From the NCBI GenBank assembly GCA_000283635.1, contig HE613569.1, positions 707,501 through 771,500 of the forward strand: DNA of 64,000 nucleotides, written 5' to 3'. The notes under the pieces were generated by a model. It was not told the origin of the DNA. It ran no database searches and was given only the letters and a program-made list of their open reading frames with translations. This DNA comes from Streptococcus macedonicus ACA-DC 198. Lineage in GTDB: Bacteria > Bacillota > Bacilli > Lactobacillales > Streptococcaceae. The translations under genes were made by a program, and so were the position numbers. Below, piece after piece: positions 1 to 10,376 of this stretch (position 1 is the stretch's first letter; every line of letters starts with the position of its first letter).

Positions 1-63
1 TGTTGAAACAATAAGAATATCATAAAACTTTACAAATCGTAAAAATATTACTTAAGAACTGAT

Positions 64-92
64 TTGTCAATTTGAATAATATGTGTTAGAAT
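64..92 (+). promoter_or_regulatory. Promoter of the first murA paralogue
   Basis: A -35 box TTGTCA (64-69) and a -10 box TAGAAT (87-92) are separated by exactly 17 bases. The predicted start of transcription is near base 99, giving a leader of about 30 bases before the ATG at 128. The rest of bases 1-127 is AT-rich and shows no gene. Confidence 0.7.
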
Positions 93-127
93 AAAAAGGT
101 TGAATTCTAGCAGAAAGTTTTGGATGT

Positions 128-1387
128 ATGCGTAAAATTGTGATTAATGGTGGCAAACCTTTAAAGGGAGAGGTTGCTATTTCAGGTGCAAAGAATAGTG
201 TAGTGGCTTTGATTCCTGCGACTATTCTTGCAGAGGATATTGTTATATTAGATGGTGTTCCTGCTATTTCCGATGTTGATAGTTTAATTGAAATCATGGA
301 AATCATGGGCGCTAAAGTAAAAAGAAAAGAGGATACTCTTGAAATTGATCCACGTGGCATAAAAAATCAGCCAATGCCTTATGGTAAGATTAATAGTTTA
401 CGTGCATCATATTACTTCTATGGTAGTTTATTAAGTCGTTTTGGTGAGGCTACAGTAGGTCTACCAGGTGGTTGTGACCTTGGCCCTCGTCCTATTGATT
501 TACACCTTAAAGCTTTTGAAGCTATGGGGGCTACGATTTCGTATGAAGATGAAGCAATGCGCTTGGCGACAAACGGTGAATCTATTCATGGTGCACATAT
601 CTATATGGATACGGTCAGTGTTGGCGCGACGATTAATACGATGCTTGCAGCAACTAAGGCAAATGGTCGTACGATTATTGAGAATGCTGCGCGTGAGCCA
701 GAAATCATTGACGTAGCTACTTTGTTAAACAATATGGGAGCTCACATTCGTGGTGCTGGTACAGATGTGATTACAATTGAAGGTGTTGATTACCTTCATG
801 GCACACGTCACCAAATCATTCCTGACCGTATTGAAGCTGGTACTTATATTGCCATGGCAGCAGCAATGGGTGAAGGGGTTCGTATTACCAATGTCCTTTA
901 TGAACACTTAGAGAGTTACATTGCAAAACTCGAAGAAATGGGCGTTCGTATGACGGTTGAAGAGGATTCTATCTTTGTTGAAAAACAATCAGTATTGAAA
1001 GCTGTGTCAGTGAAAACGTCACCATATCCAGGTTTTGCGACTGATTTGCAACAACCAATCACACCGTTGTTGTTGACAGCTGAAGGACGTGGTACTATCC
1101 TAGATATCATTTATGAAAAACGTACTAATCACGTTGCTGAATTGGTACGAATGGGTGCTGATATTTCTATTGTTGGTGGTCGTATTGCTTACCAAGGACC
1201 TAATAAATTAACAGGAGCTCCTGTTAAAGCGTCTGATTTGCGTGCAGGTGCAGCGCTTGTTATTGCAGGTCTAATGGCAGAAGGTCAAACAGAAATTACC
1301 AACGTTGAATTTATTTTGCGCGGTTATTCAAATATCATTGAAAAATTAACAGACCTAGGTGCTGATATTAAATTAATTGAAGATTAA
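128..1387 (+). CDS. murA: UDP-N-acetylglucosamine 1-carboxyvinyltransferase (MurZ/MurA2-type paralogue)
   Basis: This enzyme transfers enolpyruvate from PEP to UDP-GlcNAc, the first committed step of peptidoglycan synthesis in the cytoplasm. The 419-residue length is normal. The conserved Lys22 lies in an SGAKNS motif and the catalytic loop Cys is at about 116 in LPGGCDLG, the fosfomycin-target cysteine. The downstream order (acetyltransferase, YtoI-like protein, map) is that of the pneumococcal paralogue called MurZ or MurA2, so I assign it to that branch by context. A second MurA lies at 19651-20925. The Shine-Dalgarno is weak. A terminator follows directly. Confidence 0.95.
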   Translation: MRKIVINGGKPLKGEVAISGAKNSVVALIPATILAEDIVILDGVPAISDVDSLIEIMEIMGAKVKRKEDTLEIDPRGIKNQPMPYGKINSLRASYYFYGSLLSRFGEATVGLPGGCDLGPRPIDLHLKAFEAMGATISYEDEAMRLATNGESIHGAHIYMDTVSVGATINTMLAATKANGRTIIENAAREPEIIDVATLLNNMGAHIRGAGTDVITIEGVDYLHGTRHQIIPDRIEAGTYIAMAAAMGEGVRITNVLYEHLESYIAKLEEMGVRMTVEEDSIFVEKQSVLKAVSVKTSPYPGFATDLQQPITPLLLTAEGRGTILDIIYEKRTNHVAELVRMGADISIVGGRIAYQGPNKLTGAPVKASDLRAGAALVIAGLMAEGQTEITNVEFILRGYSNIIEKLTDLGADIKLIED

Positions 1388-1390
1388 GAG

Positions 1391-1415
1391 GAAGCCTAAG
1401 GGCTTCTTTCTTTGT
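1391..1415 (+). terminator. Rho-independent terminator after murA
   Basis: A six-base-pair GC-rich stem (GAAGCC 1391-1396 with GGCTTC 1401-1406) and a four-base loop are followed by a T-rich tail. It lies 4 bases after the murA stop. Confidence 0.8.
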
Positions 1416-1457
1416 CGCGCGTGGTCAGATAGCAAGAGACAAAATTAGAACCTCTTG

Positions 1458-1473
1458 TGATATAATAGAACTA
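1458..1473 (+). promoter_or_regulatory. Extended -10 promoter giving a probable leaderless transcript
   Basis: TG-A-TATAAT occupies 1458-1466. The usual start point seven bases beyond the -10 box coincides with the A of the ATG at 1473. No Shine-Dalgarno is visible in the 20 bases before this ATG. Confidence 0.55.
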
Positions 1474-2027
1474 TGGATATTTGGACACGTTTGGGACGTT
1501 ATGCGTTTTTTGAGACAGAGCGCATGTATTTACGCCCTTTTGCTTATAAGGATAGTCAGGACTTTTTTGAGATTTGTAGCAATCCTGATAATCTTCGGTT
1601 TATTTTTCCAAGTCGAGCTAGTCACCATGAAAGTGATTATCTAATGGTTCATTATTTCATGAAAGAGCCACTTGGGGTTTGGGCAATTGAAGATAAAAAA
1701 TCTCATAAAATGATTGGCTGTATTCGATTTGAGAAGATAGATTTGAATCGTTTATCTGCAGAAATTGGTTATTTTTTAAATCAACAGTTTTGGGGACAAG
1801 GCTTGATGACAGAATGCTTGAAAACCTTATGTTTTTTAAGCTTTCAGGAATTTGGCTTTAAAGAATTACATGTTATTGTCCATGAAGAAAATTTGGCTAG
1901 TCAACGTGTTGCGCAAAAATCAGGTTTCAAATTGAAACAACGCTTCAAAGGAAGTGACCGTTATACACGCAAAATGCGAGATTACGTTGATCATCAAATC
2001 AGTAAAGGTGATTATCGTTATGAGTAA
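1473..2027 (+). CDS. GNAT-family N-acetyltransferase
   Basis: This is a 184-residue protein with the RimJ/RimL-like GNAT layout: an N-terminal TERMYLRPF strand, then the acetyl-CoA pyrophosphate loop around residues 105-115 (QFWGQGLM), then the VHEENLASQRVAQKSGF segment near residue 145, which is typical of GNAT motif B. Substrate is unknown; such proteins acetylate amines on proteins, antibiotics or small molecules. It overlaps the next gene by 8 bases and is probably co-transcribed with it. The ATG at 1473 lacks a ribosome-binding site and sits at the predicted transcription start. A later in-frame ATG at 1524 is possible but would remove conserved N-terminal sequence. Confidence 0.85.
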   Translation: MDIWTRLGRYAFFETERMYLRPFAYKDSQDFFEICSNPDNLRFIFPSRASHHESDYLMVHYFMKEPLGVWAIEDKKSHKMIGCIRFEKIDLNRLSAEIGYFLNQQFWGQGLMTECLKTLCFLSFQEFGFKELHVIVHEENLASQRVAQKSGFKLKQRFKGSDRYTRKMRDYVDHQISKGDYRYE

Positions 2028-3303
2028 ACATCAGAAAATTTTAGAGTATTTGGAGAATCTTCCAGTTGGAAAGCGCGTGAGTGTGCGAAGCATTTCAAAT
2101 CACTTAAAAGTGAGTGATGGTACGGCTTATCGTGCGATTAAGGAAGCCGAAAACCGTGGCATTGTTGAAACAAGACCGCGTAGTGGTACGGTTCGTATCG
2201 AAAAAAAGCCAGCTGTTCGCATTGAGCGTTTTACCTATTCAGAAATTGCTCGCATTAGTGACTCTGAGGTTCTGGCAGGTAAGGCTGGGCTTAGTCGTGA
2301 ATTTAGCAAGTTTTCAATTGGTGCGATGACTCAAGAAAATATTTTACGTTACCTTGTCAAAGGTGGACTTTTGATTGTCGGCGACCGTGAAAATATTCAA
2401 CTGTTGGCGCTTGAAAAACACAATGCCATTCTAGTAACGGGGGGATTGTCTGTTTCTGATGAGGTGATTCGTATCGCTGACGAGCTCGGAATCCCTGTCA
2501 TGGTCACGCACTATGACACTTTTACCGTGGCGACGATGATTAACCATGCCCTTTCAAATATTCGGATTAAAACGGACTTGACGACTGTTGAGCAAGTCTG
2601 TCAGACTAAGGAAGACTATGGCTTTTTGAAGGAAGGCGATACGATTCGTGAATTTAATGCGATGATTAAACAAACGGCAAATGTGCGTTTTCCTGTTGTA
2701 AATAGTAAAAATATGGTTATCGGCGTTGTTAGTATGTTAGACATTGTTGGCAAGGAAAATCACATTGATATCAAGAGTATCATGTCGCGTAATCTGATTG
2801 TAGCAAAACCGCAAGCCAGTCTTGCTAACATCAGCCAGAAAATGATTTTTGAAGATTTGGATATGCTTCCTGTTGTAGCAGAGGATTTGACCTTGCTAGG
2901 GGTTATTACACGCCGTCAGGCGGTTAAAAATCTGCCAAATCTACAACATTCTAACCTTTATACATACAGTGATCAGATTTTATCAAATTTGCAATACGAA
3001 GATGGTGTTTACAAATTTGTGGTTGAACCTGTGATGATTGACAATACTGGAAATTTTGCCCAAGGTGTCTTAACAGAATTTATCAAAGATATCAGTGTTC
3101 GTGTTTTGACCAAAAAACATCAAAAAAATATCATCATTGAACAACTGATGCTTTATTTTGTACAAGCAGTTCAGATTGATGATTGTTTGCTGATTTGCCC
3201 ACGTGTCATTACTGAAAAACGTCGTAGTTCGGTGATTGACTTTGAAATTCTTTTAGAAGATCAAATTGTTGCTAAAGCCTTGGTAACAACGAAAATTAAT
3301 TAA
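2020..3303 (+). CDS. HTH-DRTGG-CBS-hotdog regulator, YtoI-like
   Basis: This 427-residue protein resembles Bacillus YtoI. In order it has an N-terminal winged-helix segment (about 1-60), a DRTGG-type domain (about 70-190, with VGDRENIQLLALEK and VTGGL motifs), two CBS motifs (about 195-315) and a C-terminal hotdog/thioesterase-like domain (about 315-427). Such proteins are thought to sense adenine nucleotides through the CBS pair. The natural ligand and DNA target are unknown. I chose the ATG at 2020, preceded by AAAGGTG, over an upstream in-frame start at 1954 inside the acetyltransferase gene. It overlaps that gene by 8 bases, indicating translational coupling. Confidence 0.85.
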   Translation: MSKHQKILEYLENLPVGKRVSVRSISNHLKVSDGTAYRAIKEAENRGIVETRPRSGTVRIEKKPAVRIERFTYSEIARISDSEVLAGKAGLSREFSKFSIGAMTQENILRYLVKGGLLIVGDRENIQLLALEKHNAILVTGGLSVSDEVIRIADELGIPVMVTHYDTFTVATMINHALSNIRIKTDLTTVEQVCQTKEDYGFLKEGDTIREFNAMIKQTANVRFPVVNSKNMVIGVVSMLDIVGKENHIDIKSIMSRNLIVAKPQASLANISQKMIFEDLDMLPVVAEDLTLLGVITRRQAVKNLPNLQHSNLYTYSDQILSNLQYEDGVYKFVVEPVMIDNTGNFAQGVLTEFIKDISVRVLTKKHQKNIIIEQLMLYFVQAVQIDDCLLICPRVITEKRRSSVIDFEILLEDQIVAKALVTTKIN

Positions 3304-3339
3304 AGAATGGTTAATTTAAATGACAAAATCATTCCATTT

Positions 3340-3369
3340 TTGACAGTTTGGTGACTATAAGTGTATAAT
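3340..3369 (+). promoter_or_regulatory. Promoter of map
   Basis: A consensus -35 box TTGACA (3340-3345) and -10 box TATAAT (3364-3369) are separated by 18 bases, about 50 bases before the map start. Confidence 0.75.
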
Positions 3370-3420
3370 TAGTGTTATTGATGCATTTTTAGAGATTACT
3401 AATAGGAGTATATTATTGAT

Positions 3421-4281
3421 ATGATTACATTAAAATCAGCTCGTGAAATTGAAGCAATGGACCGCGCTGGAGATTTTCTAGCTTCAGTTCACATTGGTTT
3501 ACGTGAATTGATTAAACCAGGTCTTGATATGTGGGAAGTCGAAGAATACGTTCGTCGTCGCTGTAAAGAAGCAAACGTTCTTCCGCTCCAAATCGGGGTT
3601 GATGGTTCTATCATGGACTATCCTTATGCCACATGTTGCGGACTTAATGACGAAGTGGCACACGCTTTTCCTCGCCATTACATTTTAAAAGAAGGGGATT
3701 TGCTTAAAGTTGATATGGTTTTGAGCGAACCACTTGATAAATCAGTTGTTGACGTTTCAAAATTAAACTTTGACAATGTCGCACAAGTTAAAAAATACAC
3801 TGAATCATACTCTGGTGGATTGGCAGACTCATGTTGGGCATATGCTGTTGGTGAGGTGTCTGACGAAGTCAAAAATCTGATGGATGTTACCAAAGAATGC
3901 CTTTATATCGGAATTGAAAAAGCTGTTGTTGGTAACCGTATCGGTGATATCGGCGCAGCTATTCAAGAATACGCTGAAAGCCGTGGATATAGTGTTGTTC
4001 GTGATTTAGTAGGACACGGTGTTGGTCCAACAATGCACGAAGAACCAATGGTACCACACTATGGTAAAGCAGGTCGTGGTCTCCGTTTGCGTGAAGGTAT
4101 GGTGTTGACTATCGAGCCGATGATTAATACAGGAACTTGGGAAATCGATACAGACATGAAAACTGGGTGGGCTCATAAGACACTTGACGGCAGTTTGTCA
4201 TGCCAATACGAGCATCAATTTGTTATCACCAAAGACGGACCTGTTATTTTAACAAGTCAAGGAGAAGAAAGAACTTACTAG
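3421..4281 (+). CDS. map: Methionine aminopeptidase type I with streptococcal insertion
   Basis: This enzyme removes the initiator methionine from nascent proteins using two divalent metals. The metal ligands are visible: Asp in VDMVLSEP, Asp in LADSCWAY, His in GHGVGPTMHEEP, Glu in LTIEPM and Glu in QYEHQF. The protein is 286 residues, longer than the roughly 250 of Escherichia coli MetAP. The extra residues lie around positions 102-130, between the first two metal ligands, where streptococcal MetAP1a enzymes are known to carry an insert. The gene has its own promoter and is followed after one base by the BrkB gene. Confidence 0.95.
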   Translation: MITLKSAREIEAMDRAGDFLASVHIGLRELIKPGLDMWEVEEYVRRRCKEANVLPLQIGVDGSIMDYPYATCCGLNDEVAHAFPRHYILKEGDLLKVDMVLSEPLDKSVVDVSKLNFDNVAQVKKYTESYSGGLADSCWAYAVGEVSDEVKNLMDVTKECLYIGIEKAVVGNRIGDIGAAIQEYAESRGYSVVRDLVGHGVGPTMHEEPMVPHYGKAGRGLRLREGMVLTIEPMINTGTWEIDTDMKTGWAHKTLDGSLSCQYEHQFVITKDGPVILTSQGEERTY

Positions 4282-4282
4282 G

Positions 4283-5212
4283 ATGAATCGTAAGCAGCTT
4301 ATAGACAAATTAGTGTCTAGATTAGAGTGGCAACCGCTACAGGTTTATTTAAAACATTACCGAAGTGCAGAGATTGATCTATCAGCGATTGCTGTCGCTT
4401 ATTATTTATTGCTGACAGCATTCCCATTGATTGTGATTGCGGCAAATATCTTTCCTTATCTTAACATTGATATTTCAGTGTTATTGTCTTTCATGGAAAA
4501 AAATTTACCAACCAATCTTTACCCGTCTGTTTCGGCAATTACGACAGATATTTTTTTAAAACCTTCTGGTAGTATTTTGGGAGTTGCGACTTTAACGGCT
4601 TTCTGGACAATGTCTAAATCGCTGACCTCTCTACAAAAAGCCATTGATAAAGCTTACGGTGTTTCACAACACAGAGATTTTGTGATTGGACGTTTGATTG
4701 GAGTTTTGGCAAGCTTACTCATTCTTTTCTTATTGACGTTCGTGTTAATCCTCTCTACTTTTTCAAAGGTTGTTTTGCAAATTATTAGTGCTCACTATGA
4801 TTTGAGTGATACGGTTGCAACGGTTGTCTTGAATTTGTCTCAACCGGTGACTGTTTTGACGATTGTATTTGGGTTGATGTTATTGTATTTTATTCTACCA
4901 AATGTCAAAATCAGACGTTTTCGTTATATTTTACCAGGAACAATTTTCACCTCTTTCGTCATTGTGTTCTTGAATAATTTGTTTAGCAATTATATTTTGA
5001 GAACCTTTGAACGCATGGTTGACATTAAAACATTTGGTTCGGTTGTGATTTTTGTTTTAATGTTATGGTTTATTTTCCTAGCACACATTTTGATTTTAGG
5101 GGCTATCTTTAATGCAACTTATCAAGAATTACGTCAAGGAAAAATGGAAAGCAGACGTGGTGACATTCTTTCCATTCTAACACACCGCAAACAAGATAAA
5201 GATAAAAAATAA
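4283..5212 (+). CDS. YihY/BrkB-family membrane protein
   Basis: This 309-residue integral membrane protein has about six hydrophobic segments (around 35-57, 90-110, 135-165, 185-208, 220-240 and 250-275). It carries the family signatures AVAYYLLLTAFPL near residue 37 and AFWTMSKSLTSLQKAIDKAYG near residue 110. BrkB/YihY proteins were once called ribonuclease BN in error; their function is not settled. It follows map by one base, so it is probably co-transcribed. The last codons form part of a palindromic terminator shared with the convergent gene. Confidence 0.9.
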   Translation: MNRKQLIDKLVSRLEWQPLQVYLKHYRSAEIDLSAIAVAYYLLLTAFPLIVIAANIFPYLNIDISVLLSFMEKNLPTNLYPSVSAITTDIFLKPSGSILGVATLTAFWTMSKSLTSLQKAIDKAYGVSQHRDFVIGRLIGVLASLLILFLLTFVLILSTFSKVVLQIISAHYDLSDTVATVVLNLSQPVTVLTIVFGLMLLYFILPNVKIRRFRYILPGTIFTSFVIVFLNNLFSNYILRTFERMVDIKTFGSVVIFVLMLWFIFLAHILILGAIFNATYQELRQGKMESRRGDILSILTHRKQDKDKK

Positions 5213-5240
5213 CACCTGTGGGGTGTTATTTTTTATCTTT
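5198..5240. terminator. Bidirectional terminator overlapping two convergent coding ends
   Basis: A perfect 19-base-pair inverted repeat (5198-5216 with 5222-5240) has runs of A on one side and T on the other, so it can terminate on both strands. It contains the last codons and stop codons of both the BrkB gene and the reverse-strand GtrA gene. Confidence 0.85.
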
Positions 5241-5651
5241 AAAAATTAATAATTTACTAAGCACATAGTTTAAAACAATGATAAGGACTTGTGAGAAAAC
5301 AGTCTCAATCATGTTGACTAATGAAATATTATCATTGACAAATTGTCCGATAATGTGAGGGAATTTTGTGACTAAAAGATAAGCTAAAATCAAGTCTAGG
5401 GCAAGTGTTGATAGACGCGCGACAAAAAATTTAACAAAACGGTTAAACCAGTCTGTTCGAACTTGATTAAAGACGAAGTAGTCGTTTGTAAAGAAGGCAA
5501 ACACGATAGCAATGACGTTAGCGATAACTGCGGAAGTCGTTGCCGATTGCGTTAGGGGAAAGATGACTAAGCGTGTTCCCGTGTAAACGAGTGTGGCAAG
5601 GACACCGAAAAATAAGTATTTAAAAACTTCACTAGATAATAACTTTTTCAT
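5226..5651 (-). CDS. GtrA-family membrane protein
   Basis: This 141-residue protein has four predicted membrane helices and the GtrA-family feature of a short loop FFTNDYFVFN near residues 53-62. GtrA-like proteins are thought to help move lipid-linked sugars across the membrane or assist cell-surface glycosylation. The specific substrate here is unknown, and no glycosyltransferase lies next to it. It is convergent with the BrkB gene and divergent from queT. Confidence 0.85.
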   Translation of the reverse strand: MKKLLSSEVFKYLFFGVLATLVYTGTRLVIFPLTQSATTSAVIANVIAIVFAFFTNDYFVFNQVRTDWFNRFVKFFVARLSTLALDLILAYLLVTKFPHIIGQFVNDNISLVNMIETVFSQVLIIVLNYVLSKLLIFKDKK

Positions 5652-5681
5652 AGAACTACTATACCAAATTTTAACAATTTG

Positions 5682-5690
5682 TGCTATACT
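5682..5690 (+). promoter_or_regulatory. Extended -10 promoter of the queT transcript
   Basis: TG-C-TATACT lies at 5682-5690. No good -35 box is present, which is common with an extended -10. Transcription would start near 5697, just before the riboswitch. Confidence 0.6.
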
Positions 5691-5710
5691 TTTAAGCGTT
5701 GTGCAAACAA

Positions 5711-5788
5711 CCCTTGACGCTTAGTTCCCTTTCGTCAAGCATATTAGAGACGTGAAGAGTTGTCGCTCTTTAACGTTAAAGGAGAAAA
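5711..5788 (+). ncRNA. preQ1-II riboswitch (COG4708 RNA) upstream of queT
   Basis: The layout matches the streptococcal preQ1-II class. A P1-type stem CTTGACG (5713-5719) pairs with CGTCAAG (5733-5739) and encloses a loop. The conserved GCATATTA-like segment follows at 5739-5746. An extra small hairpin (AAGAG 5755-5759 with CTCTT 5766-5770) is present, and then AAAGGAGA, which is the Shine-Dalgarno of queT. In this class ligand binding folds a pseudoknot that hides the ribosome-binding site and shuts off translation of the transporter. Confidence 0.88.
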
Positions 5789-5795
5789 ATTTTTT

Positions 5796-6305
5796 ATGAA
5801 ACATTTTACTATTCGTGATTTTGCGCAAGTAGCGCTTGTTGCTGCACTTTATATTGTGTTGACAGTCACACCGCCTTTAAACGCCATTTCGTATGGTGCT
5901 TATCAGTTCCGTATTTCGGAAATGTTAGTATTTATGGCATTTTACAATCGTAAGTATATTGTTGGGCTGACGCTTGGTTGTATGATTGCCAATTTGTACA
6001 GCTTTGGTTTGATTGATGTCTTTGTTGGTGGTAGCCAAACGTTTGTTTTTCTAACATTAGGTGTTATTTTATTTGACCGTTATAAGGAGCAATATTTATT
6101 TAACGGCTTATTTAACAAAGCATTCTTTTACTTTTCATTATTGTTTTCCGCTTCAATGTTTACTATTGCGCTAGAATTATATTATGTTGGTGGCTCACCA
6201 TTTTTGATGACTTGGTTTACATCAGCAGTAGGCGAACTTGCTTCGCTATTGATTGGTGCTATTATCATGGACAAACTTGGAAAACGTATTGATTTAACTG
6301 TATGA
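5796..6305 (+). CDS. queT: Queuosine precursor transporter QueT
   Basis: This 169-residue multi-spanning membrane protein belongs to the QueT (COG4708) family, an ECF-type substrate-binding component for queuosine precursors. Five or six hydrophobic segments are visible, along with the family hallmark segment YGAYQFRISEMLVFMAFYN near residues 28-46. I start it at the ATG at 5796, directly after the riboswitch Shine-Dalgarno, because the upstream in-frame TTG lies inside the riboswitch. Uptake would need shared ECF module proteins encoded elsewhere. No queuosine biosynthesis genes are in this window. Confidence 0.9.
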   Translation: MKHFTIRDFAQVALVAALYIVLTVTPPLNAISYGAYQFRISEMLVFMAFYNRKYIVGLTLGCMIANLYSFGLIDVFVGGSQTFVFLTLGVILFDRYKEQYLFNGLFNKAFFYFSLLFSASMFTIALELYYVGGSPFLMTWFTSAVGELASLLIGAIIMDKLGKRIDLTV

Positions 6306-6311
6306 TAGATT

Positions 6312-6338
6312 AAAAACTTCCTTTTTAGGGAGTTTTTT
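6312..6338 (+). terminator. Terminator after queT
   Basis: The inverted repeat AAAACTTCC / GGGAGTTTT is followed by a T run, seven bases after the queT stop. Confidence 0.75.
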
Positions 6339-6396
6339 ATTTAGTGAAATTCTTAAAAAATAGTTAGCTTTTTTAGAGAGCATTTTTTACCAGATA

Positions 6397-8370
<1,974 letters not shown>

Positions 8371-8388
8371 ACAAGTTGAGGTATTTTT

Positions 8389-9408
8389 ATGACTAAGAAA
8401 CAAAAACGTGCACGTTTAATCTACAATCCGACTTCAGGTCAGGAAATCATGAAGAAAAACGTGGCAGATGTGCTAGATGTTTTAGAAGGTTTTGGTTATG
8501 AAACATCAGCTTTTCAGACAAAACCAGAGCCAAATTCTGCTCGTGATGAGGCTAAACGTGCCGCAGAAGCTGGATTTGATTTGGTGATTGCTGCTGGCGG
8601 TGACGGTACAATCCACGAAGTCGTCAACGGGATTGCTCCGCTTTCTAATCGACCTCAAATGGCTATTATTCCGACAGGAACGACCAATGATTTCGCGCGC
8701 GCTCTGAAGATTCCACGTGGTAATCCAGTTGAAGCTGCTAAGATTATTGGTAAAAATCAAACCATTCAAATGGATATTGGACAAGCGCGTGAAGATACGT
8801 ATTTCATCAATATTGCTGCCGCAGGCTCATTCACAGAATTAACATATAGTGTGCCAAGCCAATTAAAGACAATGTTTGGGTATTTGGCTTATTTGGCAAA
8901 AGGTGTTGAATTGCTACCAGGAATTCGTACGGTTCCTGTTCGTATTAAACACGAAAAAGGCTCTTTTGAAGGCGACGTTTCAATGATTTTCGCTGCCATT
9001 ACCAATTCAGTCGGTGGTTTTGAACAAATTGCGCCAGATGCTAAGCTAGACGACGGAAAATTCACCTTGATTTTGGTTAAGACAGCTAACTTGATTGAAA
9101 TTTTACGTTTGATTCGTTTGGTATTAGACGGTGGAAAACATATTGGTGATAAACGTATCGAGTATATCAAGACTGATTTCTTAGAAATCGAACCGTTATC
9201 TGATAAGAAGATGATGATTAATTTGGACGGTGAGTACGGTGGTGACGCACCAATTAAGCTCCGTAATCTCAAAAATCACATCACATTTTTTGCTAATACA
9301 GATGAAATTTCAGATGATGCGCTCGTTTGGAATCAAGAAGATTTAGATTTGGAAGCTATTGCCCAAAAATTCACACAGGAAGTTGATGAGCTCAATTCAG
9401 AAGAATAG
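8389..9408 (+). CDS. dgkB: Diacylglycerol kinase (soluble DgkB type)
   Basis: DgkB phosphorylates diacylglycerol released during lipoteichoic acid synthesis and returns it to the phospholipid pool. The 339-residue protein has the lipid kinase catalytic domain with the nucleotide-binding loop AAGGDGTIHEVVNG near residue 68 and the PTGTTNDFARAL motif near residue 94. A C-terminal beta domain with NLDGEYGG lies near residue 280. It follows ligA closely, with a good Shine-Dalgarno (GAGGT). In other streptococci dgkB is commonly followed by pulA, as in this window, where pulA is broken. Confidence 0.92.
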   Translation: MTKKQKRARLIYNPTSGQEIMKKNVADVLDVLEGFGYETSAFQTKPEPNSARDEAKRAAEAGFDLVIAAGGDGTIHEVVNGIAPLSNRPQMAIIPTGTTNDFARALKIPRGNPVEAAKIIGKNQTIQMDIGQAREDTYFINIAAAGSFTELTYSVPSQLKTMFGYLAYLAKGVELLPGIRTVPVRIKHEKGSFEGDVSMIFAAITNSVGGFEQIAPDAKLDDGKFTLILVKTANLIEILRLIRLVLDGGKHIGDKRIEYIKTDFLEIEPLSDKKMMINLDGEYGGDAPIKLRNLKNHITFFANTDEISDDALVWNQEDLDLEAIAQKFTQEVDELNSEE

Positions 9409-9425
9409 AAATTGAGGGCGACCCT

Positions 9426-10342
9426 ATGAAAAATACAGTTATCGTTCATTATCATAGCCAGCATGGCAATTATTTTGACTATAGTTTGTGGAAATGGATT
9501 GACTTTCATGAAGGAACAGACAGTCAATTCTCAGGATTTGATAGTTTTGGCTTAGTAGGAAATCTAACGATAGATAGTCCATTCTTTTTGGAGCACATTT
9601 ATGTGATTGTCAAAAAATCATAATTGGTCTATCAAGACAAGAGATTTTAGAATTCAGCGCAATAGTGGCATTCCTAAGACAGAAGCATGGATTGTAGAGG
9701 GGGATGATACGCTTTATTATTCACATCAAGCAGCAATCACTAGCCATTATTACAGTCATCGTGATAGCCATGCCTTTGATATGGCAATGAACTATCAGTA
9801 TTTTGATTATCAATGGGGATTTCAAGGGTGGCTTGGTTATCAGTACCAAAAAGAAAAAACTGAGTTTCATCTCTGGGGACCAACGGCAGCGAAGGTTGAT
9901 TTGATTTTCTATCAAACAACTGACGATAAATCAAGCATTGATTATATCGTCCCAATGGAACGTGGTGACATTATCAATCTGGATAATCACCTTTATAATA
10001 CACACGGTGTTTGGTTTGCGACCATTGAGCATGATTTGGATTATCAGGCATATGCTTACCGTGTTTATTATCGTGATAAGATATTTCAGGATACACGTGA
10101 CCCGTATTCTATTGCCACTATGACAAACGGTAGACGTTCTGTTATTTTAGCTCAAGAACACCGAAATCCAAAAGGATTTTCTGTCAAACAGGGTAAGGAA
10201 GCTTACTGGCGACTAGATAATCCTAACCAAGCAGTGATTACTGAATTACATATTCGTGATTTTTCAAAATCATTAACTTCAGGAGTTGCTGAATTATATC
10301 GTGGTAAATTTTTAGGTGCGTGTCAATCTGGCACGCATAATT
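9426..10342 (+). pseudogene. pulA: 5' part of pulA (type I pullulanase), frameshifted and IS-disrupted
   Basis: The first 62 codons match the N-terminal carbohydrate-binding region of streptococcal PulA (HYHSQHGNYF...LWKW). The frame is lost at a run of six A residues (9612-9617): removing one A restores the reading VKNHNWSIKT and continuity into the next frame, which carries the glycogen-debranching/pullulanase N-terminal domain (FHLWGPTAAKVDLIFY, YAYRVYYRD, VITELHIRDFS). The frame is then interrupted by an ISL3 element at 10343. Pullulanase hydrolyses alpha-1,6 links in glycogen or pullulan; this copy cannot be functional. Confidence 0.93.
10335..10342 (+). repeat. Left 8-bp target-site duplication
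   Basis: GCATAATT directly precedes the left inverted repeat of the IS and is repeated exactly at 11758-11765. Confidence 0.92.
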
Positions 10343-10376
10343 GGCTCTTTGTCAACTGTAGTGGGTAGATGAAAAG

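Noticed and set aside
5760-5795. queT starting at TTG 5760
   Set aside because: That codon lies within the preQ1-II riboswitch; the riboswitch Shine-Dalgarno points to ATG 5796.
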